A DNA stretch of 64,000 nt, taken from contig CAWEZC010000006.1 of NCBI GenBank assembly GCA_963813495.1, positions 62,001-126,000 of the forward strand, given 5' to 3'. Both the position numbers and the translations under genes were made by a program. Source of the DNA: JACVRW01 sp963813495 (GTDB lineage: Bacteria; Actinomycetota; Thermoleophilia; Solirubrobacterales; Thermoleophilaceae). The notes beneath the pieces were generated by a model. The model had not been told where the DNA came from, ran no database searches, and was given only the letters and a program-made list of their open reading frames with translations. Below, one piece after another: positions 57,653 through 64,000 of the stretch. Numbering within the stretch: position 1 is the first letter of the stretch; the number at the start of each line of letters is the position of its first letter.

Positions 57653-59914
57653 TTGATCAACGGCCGCTCCATACCGGCCCTTCGACCTCAGGCCATCGCA
57701 CTGCTCACCATGGTGCTCGTCGCCGCTGCACTCGCGTGCGCAGGCACGGCCACGGCATCCCCCCCGGGGCAGGGCCCCGGGGGGCCGGTGCTGGTGATCA
57801 GCGATCCGGCCGATCCCTTCGGGCGCTACTACGCGGAGATCCTGTCCGCCGAGGGTCTCAACTCTTTCGCGGTCCAGGACATCGGCCAGGTATCCGGCGC
57901 GAGCCTCGGCGGGTACAGCGTCGTGGTCCTGGCACGGATGAGCCTCACCGGCGCGCAGGTCTCGATGCTGTCGAGCTGGGTGGCCGGCGGCGGCAACCTG
58001 ATCGCGATGCGCCCCGATTCGGCCCTGGCCGGCCTGCTGGGCCTGGGCAGCGATCTCGGCGATCTCGGCGACGGCTACATCAAGATCGACCAGAGCGGTG
58101 CGCCGGGTGCCGGCCTGGCGGGCGACACTATGCAGTTCCACGGCCGCGCGGACAACTGGACGCTCGCGGGCGCGGCACAGGTTGCGGGCCTCTACGCCGA
58201 CGCGACCAGCGCGACTCCACATCCGGCGGTCACGCTGCGCAGCGTCGGCTCCGCCGGCGGTCAGGCAGCCGCTTTCGGCTATGACCTGGCCCGCTCGATC
58301 GTCCAGACGCGCCAGGGCAACCCGGCGTGGGTGGGGGACGAGCGCGACGGGTCCCATCCGCTTCGCTCCAACGACCTGTTCTTCGGGGCCAAGCCAGGTG
58401 ACATCCGCCCGGACTGGATTGATCTGAACAAGGTGGCGATCCCCCAGGCCGACGAGCAGCAGCGGCTGCTGGCCAACCTGATCAGCCAGATGAGCATCGA
58501 CCGCATGCCGCTTCCGCGCTTCTGGTACCTCCCGCGCGGCGAGAAGGCGGCAGTGGTCATGACCGGCGATGACCACCAGCCCGACGGCACGGTGGACCAC
58601 TTCAATCGCTTCCTGGCGCTCAGCTCGCCCGGCTGCTCGGTGCCCGACTGGGAGTGCGTGCGCTCGACGTCCTATGCCTATGACGTCAGCAACATGACGG
58701 ACGCGGCCGTGGCGGGCTACCAGGCCCAGGGCTTCGAGATCGCTCTGCACCCGAATACGGGCTGCCACGACTTCACGGACGCCTCACTGCGGGCCGACTG
58801 GAACGCCCAGCTGCCCGCCCTGCGCACGAAATGGCCGAGCCTTGCCGCGCCGCGCACCAACCGCACCCATTGCGTCGTCTGGAGCGACTGGACCGGCCAG
58901 CCGATCGCCGAACGCGACTTCGGGATCCGGCTCGACACCAACTATTACTACTGGCCGGGGGCGTGGGTGCAGAACCGGCCCGGGATGTTCACGGGCTCGG
59001 GCATGCCGATGCGCTTCGCGAACCTCGACGGAACGCCGATCGACGTCTACCAGGCAACCACACAGCTGACCGACGAATCGGGAATCGACATCCCGGCCCA
59101 CATCGCGGCCCTGCTCGACCGGGCCCTCGGGCCGGAGGGCTACTACGGCGTCTTCACCGCGAACATGCACACCGACGGCCCCCTCGCTCAGGCCGAGGCG
59201 ATCGTCGATGCCGCCCAGGCGCGTGGCGTCCCGGTGATCTCCTCCGCCCAGCTGCTCACTTGGCTGGACGGCCGCAACGACTCGTCCTTCGGCGGCCTCG
59301 CCTACGAGGGCGGCCGGCTGCGCTTCACGCTGAACCGGGCCTCCGGGTCCCGCGGCCTCGAGGCGATGGTGCCCGCCGCCACCCCCACCGGGCGCCTGAC
59401 GGGGCTGTCGCGCAACGGCGCGCCGGTGCCGAACGCGAGCCGTACCGTCAAGGGCATCGAGTACCTGGTCTTCCACGCCGCGCCAGGCGATTACGTCGCG
59501 ACCTACTCGGCCCCGCCGAGCGTGCCGAGACCGCCGGTCACCCCGGCCACCCCGGCCACCCCGGCCACTCCGGCCCAGCCGCCGGCGCGCGACACGAAGG
59601 CCGCTCGGGCGCGTATATCGCCCCGCACGGTGCGCGTCTCGCGCGGCGGATACCTGAAGCTCGGCGTGTCCTGCCCGGGCGAGCGGGGCCTTTGCGGTGT
59701 GGACCTGAACCTGCGGCGCGCCGGCGTGTCGCTCGCGCGGGCGAAGTTCCGGGTGGCCGCCGGCAAGACCCGCGAGGTCACGCTACGCCTCACGAGCCGC
59801 GCGCGCCGCACCCTGGTCCGATCTCCGTCGCTAAGGGTCATCGCCCTGGCGACGGCGCGGGACGGGGCCGGCAACCGCGCCACGAGCCAGACACGCGTGC
59901 GCTTGCTGGGGTAG
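57653..59914 (+). CDS. Secreted protein with amidotransferase-like and deacetylase-like domains
   Basis: 753 residues from TTG at 57653, preceded by AGGA; this gives a clean signal peptide (LRPQAIALLTMVLVAAALACAG). Longer starts at 57542 or 57584 add a non-signal stretch. Residues ~40-170 resemble a GATase-like/ThuA-type fold (VLVISDPADPFGRYYAEILS, ARMSLTGAQVSMLSSWVAGGGNLIAM). From ~300 to 560 the layout is polysaccharide-deacetylase-like (VVMTGDDHQPDGTVDHFNRF, FEIALHPNTGCHDFT, RTNRTHCVVWSDW), with the metal Asp-Asp and His present. A Pro-rich linker leads to the same C-terminal two-Cys domain as the divergent neighbour. Confidence 0.78.
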   Translation: MINGRSIPALRPQAIALLTMVLVAAALACAGTATASPPGQGPGGPVLVISDPADPFGRYYAEILSAEGLNSFAVQDIGQVSGASLGGYSVVVLARMSLTGAQVSMLSSWVAGGGNLIAMRPDSALAGLLGLGSDLGDLGDGYIKIDQSGAPGAGLAGDTMQFHGRADNWTLAGAAQVAGLYADATSATPHPAVTLRSVGSAGGQAAAFGYDLARSIVQTRQGNPAWVGDERDGSHPLRSNDLFFGAKPGDIRPDWIDLNKVAIPQADEQQRLLANLISQMSIDRMPLPRFWYLPRGEKAAVVMTGDDHQPDGTVDHFNRFLALSSPGCSVPDWECVRSTSYAYDVSNMTDAAVAGYQAQGFEIALHPNTGCHDFTDASLRADWNAQLPALRTKWPSLAAPRTNRTHCVVWSDWTGQPIAERDFGIRLDTNYYYWPGAWVQNRPGMFTGSGMPMRFANLDGTPIDVYQATTQLTDESGIDIPAHIAALLDRALGPEGYYGVFTANMHTDGPLAQAEAIVDAAQARGVPVISSAQLLTWLDGRNDSSFGGLAYEGGRLRFTLNRASGSRGLEAMVPAATPTGRLTGLSRNGAPVPNASRTVKGIEYLVFHAAPGDYVATYSAPPSVPRPPVTPATPATPATPAQPPARDTKAARARISPRTVRVSRGGYLKLGVSCPGERGLCGVDLNLRRAGVSLARAKFRVAAGKTREVTLRLTSRARRTLVRSPSLRVIALATARDGAGNRATSQTRVRLLG

Positions 59915-60021
59915 TCCACGCCGGTACGAACGCGCGAGTAGGCCACGAGCGTCGCCACTGCCTGGAGCGGCACTCCGGCGGCGGGCAGTTCGCGGGCGAC
60001 GTCCGAGGCGAACGCGAAGGC
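59905..60021 (-). pseudogene. Possible remnant of a tyrosine recombinase C-terminus
   Basis: The minus-strand frame reads FASDVARELPAAGVPLQAVA, then TLVAYSRVRTGVDY: resembles the LRHTFAS...GVPLxxVxxLLGHSxxxTTxxY block of integrases, but lacks LRHT, GH and other residues, and a stop codon lies just upstream. About 40 residues only. A degenerate integrase fragment is one reading; chance similarity is another. The rest of the 201-nt gap is featureless. Confidence 0.3.
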
Positions 60022-60115
60022 CGCCGCTGATCCGGGTATAGGTCACCCATCCGTTACTTGGCCCCGGCCACGTCGGACGGTCGGCGTCGCGGGGTCGCAT
60101 CCGAGAGGAGGGCCT

Positions 60116-60967
60116 GTGAGAGGCTCCAGACGTTCCTACCTGGCGGTGGCCACGGCCGCGATACTGCTGGCACTACTCGTATCGCTACCGGCCGCGACGG
60201 CCGATCGCTCGCGCGGCCACGGCGACGGTCACCACGGCAAGCGCTTCAACGCCCTGATCTTCTCCAGCACAGCTGCCTTCCGACACACGGAGTGCATCCC
60301 GCAGGGCACGGTTGCGATCGCGCAGATGGCCGCCCGTCGCGGGTTCGAGGTCGACGCCACGGAGAACGCGGCCGCGTTCACGGACGAGAACCTGGCCGAC
60401 TACGACGTCGTGATCTTTCTGTGCACGACCGGTGACGTCCTCAATTCGGATCAGCAGGGCGCCTTCGAGCGCTATGTACGAGCGGGCGGCGGCTACGCCG
60501 GCATTCACTCAGCGTCGGACACGGAGTACGACTGGCCGTGGTACGGCGGACTGGTCGGGGCCTACTTCCGCGACCACCCTGGCTCGGTCAACGCGCAGTT
60601 CCAGGTGGCCACCATGAAGGTGGAGGACCGACACTCGGCGGCGACCCGGAAGCTCGGCCGCACCTGGACCCGCGAGGAGGAGTGGTACAACTTCCAGACC
60701 AACCCCCGGGACGACGTTCACGTGCTCCTCTCGGTCGACGAGAGCACGTATGACCCACGCGGCTACAGCGTGCCCGGCGGCTCCCCGGGGATGGGAGACC
60801 ATCCGATCTCCTGGTGCCAGCCCTACGACGGCGGCCGTGCCTTCTATACCGCGCTCGGGCACAAGGGCGTCTACTGGGAGGAGCCGCTCCTGCTGTCGCA
60901 CGTGCTCGGCGGCATCGAGATGGCCGCGGGCGCCAAGCGCTTCAACTGCGGCACTCAGGACGACTAG
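60116..60967 (+). CDS. Secreted ThuA-domain protein
   Basis: 283 residues, GTG start with GAGAGGAGG upstream. Signal peptide (~5-30), a His-rich spacer, then ThuA domain: FNALIFSSTAAFRHTECIPQGTVAIAQMAARRGF (in parts), YDVVIFLCTTGDVLN, YVRAGGGYAGIHSASDTEYDWPWYGGLVGAYF, and YDGGRAFYTALGHKGVYWEEPLLLSHVLGGIEMAAG. ThuA-like proteins are linked to trehalose or disaccharide use and have a class I amidotransferase-like fold. The exported location suggests a cell-surface sugar role. Confidence 0.9.
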   Translation: MRGSRRSYLAVATAAILLALLVSLPAATADRSRGHGDGHHGKRFNALIFSSTAAFRHTECIPQGTVAIAQMAARRGFEVDATENAAAFTDENLADYDVVIFLCTTGDVLNSDQQGAFERYVRAGGGYAGIHSASDTEYDWPWYGGLVGAYFRDHPGSVNAQFQVATMKVEDRHSAATRKLGRTWTREEEWYNFQTNPRDDVHVLLSVDESTYDPRGYSVPGGSPGMGDHPISWCQPYDGGRAFYTALGHKGVYWEEPLLLSHVLGGIEMAAGAKRFNCGTQDD

Positions 60968-60977
60968 CCAACCCCCG

Positions 60978-61007
60978 GAGGCGGCGCCGGCCCCGCGGCG
61001 CCGCCTC
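60978..61007. terminator. Strong 12-bp hairpin after the ThuA gene
   Basis: GAGGCGGCGCCG (60978-60989) pairs perfectly with CGGCGCCGCCTC (60996-61007) around a 6-nt loop, 10 bp after the stop codon. No T-tract follows, but stem strength and position suggest a terminator separating ThuA from the next gene. Confidence 0.6.
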
Positions 61008-61046
61008 ATCGGGCGCCGTCGCTCGCCGGGCTGAAAGAATTTCCTC

Positions 61047-61490
61047 ATGTCCGGGTACCGGCGACAGGCACACCTCGACGCACCCGTAGAGGTGGTCTGG
61101 GGCCTGGTCGGCGCGCCGGGCCGCTACCCGGAGTGGTGGCCTCGGGTGGTGGACGTACGCGGGGAGCGCTTCGAGGAAGGGGACGAATACGTGCAGGTGA
61201 CACGTGACCCGACCAGCACGGTGGAGACGAGCTTCCTGCTCGAGCGGCGCGAGGACCTACGCGAGATCCGGATGAGTTGCCAGTTGACGGGGATGTTCGC
61301 CCACTGGGTGCTCACACCGGCTCAGGGCGGCACGTTCGTGCAGCTGGAGATGGGCATGGACCCCAGGCGCTTGGGCGATCGACTCTTCGACCTCACGGCG
61401 GGCAGGCTCTACTTCCGCAGCTGGAGCGAGCAATCACTCGACGGACTGAGACACGCATCCAGCCACGAGCCCAAGCGGGTGAGCAGCTAG
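61047..61490 (+). CDS. SRPBCC-family protein (polyketide cyclase/dehydrase-like)
   Basis: 147 residues. AHLDAPVEVVWGLVGAPGRYPEWWPRVVDVRGERFEEGDEYVQ (in parts) is the typical START/SRPBCC N-terminal strand-helix, and LTPAQGGTFVQLEMGMDPR continues the barrel. Such proteins bind a small hydrophobic ligand. GAAAGAAT lies 6 nt before the ATG and could be a -10 element. A hydrolase remnant on the opposite strand overlaps its stop. Confidence 0.8.
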   Translation: MSGYRRQAHLDAPVEVVWGLVGAPGRYPEWWPRVVDVRGERFEEGDEYVQVTRDPTSTVETSFLLERREDLREIRMSCQLTGMFAHWVLTPAQGGTFVQLEMGMDPRRLGDRLFDLTAGRLYFRSWSEQSLDGLRHASSHEPKRVSS

Positions 61491-61620
61491 GCGTGAGCGG
61501 TGGAGCACGACGATCCTCTCAGCTGCTTGGGTGGTGTCGGCACGCTGGTGGGCAGCTCGCCGACGTAGACCTGCGCGACCTCGGCGCCGTCCCGTTGCGG
61601 AACGGAACCGAACCAGGCAG
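61487..61620 (-). pseudogene. Remnant of a glycoside hydrolase family 3 Fn3-like C-terminal domain
   Basis: The minus frame reads DGAEVAQVYVGELPTSVPTP then PKQLRG (61514-61591). This matches the conserved part of the GH3 C-terminal fibronectin-like domain (GxEVxQxYV...P.KEL+G). Upstream the frame has no GH3 sequence, and it ends after 9 more residues in unrelated CSTAHA. No intact GH3 gene is nearby, so this is a fragment left by deletion or recombination. The other ~220 nt up to the PEP carboxylase start look featureless apart from a possible promoter. Confidence 0.55.
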
Positions 61621-61801
61621 GGCCCGATGCCGCCGCGGCTGCCCGGGCGAGCAGTCCCGGTGACGGCCGCCCGTACGCCAGCGAGCGGCCGGTGCGGACA
61701 TGCCCATCACCGCAACAGCTCAACCCGGGCGCCTGAGGCAACTCGAGGATGGCGTAACTTCGAGCCAGAATACGTCCGACATCCCGCGCGCTTGGTGACC
61801 G

Positions 61802-61831
61802 TTGTCAGGGCGCCTGCGAGCCCCCTACCCC
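61802..61831 (+). promoter_or_regulatory. Candidate promoter of the PEP carboxylase gene
   Basis: TTGTCA (61802-61807; 5 of 6 to the -35 consensus) and TACCCC (61826-61831) lie 18 nt apart, and the GTG start is 7 nt after. This spacing suggests a near-leaderless transcript. The -10 match is weak. Confidence 0.35.
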
Positions 61832-61838
61832 TAAGCCG

Positions 61839-64000
61839 GTGAGCGACCCCAGCAACCTCCTCCGGCGCGACATCCGCCGGCTCGGCTCGCTGCTGGGTGG
61901 CACGCTCGCTCGCCAGGAGGGGCAGGAGCTGCTCGAACTGGTCGAGAGCGTGCGCGGGCTGGTGCGCTCGGACCGCCAGGCCGCTGTGCGGATGCTGTCC
62001 GAGCTCGACGCCGACACCGCCACGAAGCTGGTGCGGGCGTTCATCATGTACTTCCACCTGGCCAACGTCGCCGAGCAGGTGCACCGCGCCCGGGGGCTGG
62101 CCGCCGTGCGGGCTCGCGACGGCTCCTGGCTCGCTCAGGCCGTGGATCGCATCGCCGCCGCCGAGGTCCCCCTCGGGGAGCTTGGCGAGGAGCTCCGGCG
62201 CCTGGCCGTGCGGCCGGTGTTCACAGCGCATCCCACGGAGGCGGCGCGGCGCACGGTCCTGGGCAAGATTCGCGATGTGGGCGCGCTGCTCGACGAGCGC
62301 GCCCTGGCCGCCGGCGACCCAGCCGCCGAAGCGCGCGTGGACCGCCGCCTGGAAGAGCTCATCGATCTGCTCTGGCAGACCGACGAGCTGCGAGTCGCGC
62401 GCCCCGAAGTGGTGGACGAGGCGCGCAGCGCCGTGTACTACCTCGACCAGCTGCACCGTCACGCCGTGCCGGCCGTGCTGGAGATCCTGGCCGGCGAGCT
62501 CGGCCGGCTCGGCTTCGAGCCCGAGCCGGCCGCGCGGCCGCTTCGCTTCGGCAGCTGGATCGGCGGCGATCGCGACGGCAATCCCAACGTGAGCGCCGAG
62601 ACTACCGAGCAGGTGCTCGGCCTCCAGCACGATCACGGCATCCGCGGCGCGCTCGCACTGGTCGACGAGCTGCGCGACGATCTCTCGACCTCGGTGCGCA
62701 TCGCGGGAGTGACCCCCGCGCTCGAGGCCTCGCTCGCTCGCGATCTCAGCGCGCTGCCCGAGCTCGAGCCACGCTACCGGCGCCTCAACTCCGAAGAGCC
62801 CTATCGGCTGAAGCTCACCTGCATGCGCCTCAAGCTCGACCACACCCGCCGGCGGCTGGCCGAGGGGAGGCCTCACGAGCCCGGACGTGACTACAGCGGA
62901 TCGAGCGAGCTCGTCGACGAGCTCGTGCTGCTGCGAGCCTCGCTGCTCGAGCACCGGGGAGACCTGATCGCGCGCGGGCGTCTCGAGCGCAGCACGCGCA
63001 CGATCGCCGCCTTCGGCCTCGAGCTCGCGACGCTCGACGTGCGCGAGCATGCGTCCGCCCTGCATGCTGCGGTGGGCGAACTCTTCGACGCACTCGACGC
63101 GGGCGAGCGCCCTTACGCCCGCCTCGACCCCGGGGAACGCCAACGACTGTTGGCGCGCGAGCTCACCTCGCGCCGGCCGCTCGCACGCCACCCGGCTGCG
63201 ATGAGCGACCCGGCGGCGCGCACCTTCGGCGCGTTCGAGTCCATCCGCCACGCCCAGGATCGCTACGGGCCGAGCGTGATCGAGTCCTTCATCGTGTCGA
63301 TGTGCCGAGCGCCCGATGACCTCTTGGCCGCCGTCGTCCTGGCGCGCGAGGCGGGCCTGGTCGACCTGCACCGAGGTACGGCCCGAATCGGCTTCGTGCC
63401 ACTGTTGGAGACCGCGGTTGAGCTGCGCGCTGCCGACTCGATCCTCGAGGGCCTGCTGAGTGATCATTCCTACCGGCGGCTCGTGGCGCTCCGGGGTGAC
63501 GTGCAGGAGGTGATGCTCGGCTACTCCGACTCCAACAAGGACGCGGGGATCACCACGAGCCAATGGGAGATCCATCGTGCCCAGCAGCGTCTGCGCGATG
63601 CGGCCGGTTCATTCGATGTCAGGCTGCGGCTGTTCCACGGCCGAGGCGGCACGGTCGGCCGTGGCGGGGGCCCGACCCACGACGCCATCCTCGCCCAGCC
63701 GCCGCGCACTCTCGACGGCGAGATCAAGCTGACCGAGCAGGGCGAGGTGATTTCCGACAAGTACCTGTTGCCGAGCCTCGCACGCGAGAACCTGGAGCTG
63801 ATGCTGGCCGCGGCGCTCGAGTCGACCGTGCTGCACAGGCGCCCGCGCATGTCTGCGGAAACGCTGACGACGTGGACGGAAACGATGGAGCTGATCTCCG
63901 CGGCCGCCTCGACGCGGTACCGGGAACTGCTCGACGCCCCAGGCCTCCCCGCCTACTACCGCGCCTCGACCCCGGTCGAGCTGCTCAGCGAGCTGCACCT
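61839..64000 (+). CDS. ppc: Phosphoenolpyruvate carboxylase (3' end beyond the window)
   Basis: 720 codons from the GTG at 61839 to the window edge, out of a family length near 900. Conserved signatures: VFTAHPTEAARRTVL (catalytic His), FGSWIGGDRDGNPNV (substrate-binding Arg and Asp), VMLGYSDSNKDAGITTSQW and LFHGRGGTVGRGGGPTHDAI (both active-site loops). It adds bicarbonate to phosphoenolpyruvate to make oxaloacetate and so feeds the TCA cycle. The C-terminal segment, including the last metal ligands, is not in the window. No Shine-Dalgarno sequence is clear. Confidence 0.97.
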   Translation, partial: MSDPSNLLRRDIRRLGSLLGGTLARQEGQELLELVESVRGLVRSDRQAAVRMLSELDADTATKLVRAFIMYFHLANVAEQVHRARGLAAVRARDGSWLAQAVDRIAAAEVPLGELGEELRRLAVRPVFTAHPTEAARRTVLGKIRDVGALLDERALAAGDPAAEARVDRRLEELIDLLWQTDELRVARPEVVDEARSAVYYLDQLHRHAVPAVLEILAGELGRLGFEPEPAARPLRFGSWIGGDRDGNPNVSAETTEQVLGLQHDHGIRGALALVDELRDDLSTSVRIAGVTPALEASLARDLSALPELEPRYRRLNSEEPYRLKLTCMRLKLDHTRRRLAEGRPHEPGRDYSGSSELVDELVLLRASLLEHRGDLIARGRLERSTRTIAAFGLELATLDVREHASALHAAVGELFDALDAGERPYARLDPGERQRLLARELTSRRPLARHPAAMSDPAARTFGAFESIRHAQDRYGPSVIESFIVSMCRAPDDLLAAVVLAREAGLVDLHRGTARIGFVPLLETAVELRAADSILEGLLSDHSYRRLVALRGDVQEVMLGYSDSNKDAGITTSQWEIHRAQQRLRDAAGSFDVRLRLFHGRGGTVGRGGGPTHDAILAQPPRTLDGEIKLTEQGEVISDKYLLPSLARENLELMLAAALESTVLHRRPRMSAETLTTWTETMELISAAASTRYRELLDAPGLPAYYRASTPVELLSELH

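Noticed and set aside
1..64000. tRNA, rRNA, CRISPR arrays and insertion sequences
   Set aside because: No cloverleaf-like sequence with a TTCGANNC arm in a gap, no spaced direct repeats and no transposase frames were seen. A covariance-model scan would be needed to exclude a missed tRNA.

Overview
The window is high-GC DNA with strong GC at third codon positions, many GTG and TTG starts and dense gene packing with 4-nt stop/start overlaps. The gene families (DUF2254, DUF3089, DUF459 SGNH proteins next to an MBOAT acyltransferase, AbiEi-like plus DUF559 proteins, DUF1707 proteins, HipA_2/DUF3037 pairs, DipZ) suggest a high-GC actinobacterium. My best guess is the Thermoleophilia/Solirubrobacterales, but there is no rRNA or tRNA gene here to confirm it. 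No insertion sequence, CRISPR array, prophage or tRNA was recognised. The window cuts a kinase-like gene at the left edge and phosphoenolpyruvate carboxylase at the right edge.

0-16.6 kb is an amine and one-carbon catabolism region. It holds a dimethylglycine/sarcosine dehydrogenase-like flavoprotein coupled to a choline-kinase-like phosphotransferase, a CPA1-type antiporter, an APC amino-acid/choline-type permease, an FGGY sugar kinase, a PuuA-like glutamine synthetase, two PuuD-like gamma-glutamyl hydrolases, an aldehyde dehydrogenase, an SDR, a cupin and a third class I amidotransferase. Together they read as a gamma-glutamylation route for polyamines or small amino alcohols. 16.6-24.1 kb is mainly an envelope region: a membrane protein, a YqgE/AlgH protein, a GST-like protein, an O-acylation cassette (MBOAT plus three SGNH-type proteins) and a secreted protein made of three ~97-residue repeats. 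24-35 kb holds a cNMP-binding protein, DUF2254 and DUF3089 proteins, a thioesterase, a glycosyltransferase with a NodB deacetylase, a HipA-like/DUF3037 pair, an MFS drug exporter and an aromatic-acid-exporter-like protein.

35-48.5 kb has a CHRD protein, a PQQ-type sugar dehydrogenase with a Cys-TM-Arg tail, glutaryl-CoA-dehydrogenase-like and 3-hydroxybutyryl-CoA-dehydrogenase genes, a cold-shock protein, and a tightly coupled minus-strand chain (GH15 trehalase/glucoamylase, a frameshifted flavoprotein, an ECF sigma factor, a zinc-finger anti-sigma factor and an SDR). 48.5-64 kb has a desaturase, DipZ, a COG4315 lipoprotein, a DMT transporter with a structured leader, a DUF1707 protein, a divergent pair of large secreted proteins that share the same C-terminal domain, a ThuA-like protein, gene remnants and ppc.

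The observation most likely to be new is a pair of long hairpins, at 11565-11607 and 35743-35786. Their outer stems differ, but the inner stem and AAATA loop are nearly the same, which suggests a family of structured repeat or RNA elements. The window also carries many candidate leaderless promoters, in which a TAGNNT-like hexamer sits 6-9 nt before the start codon.
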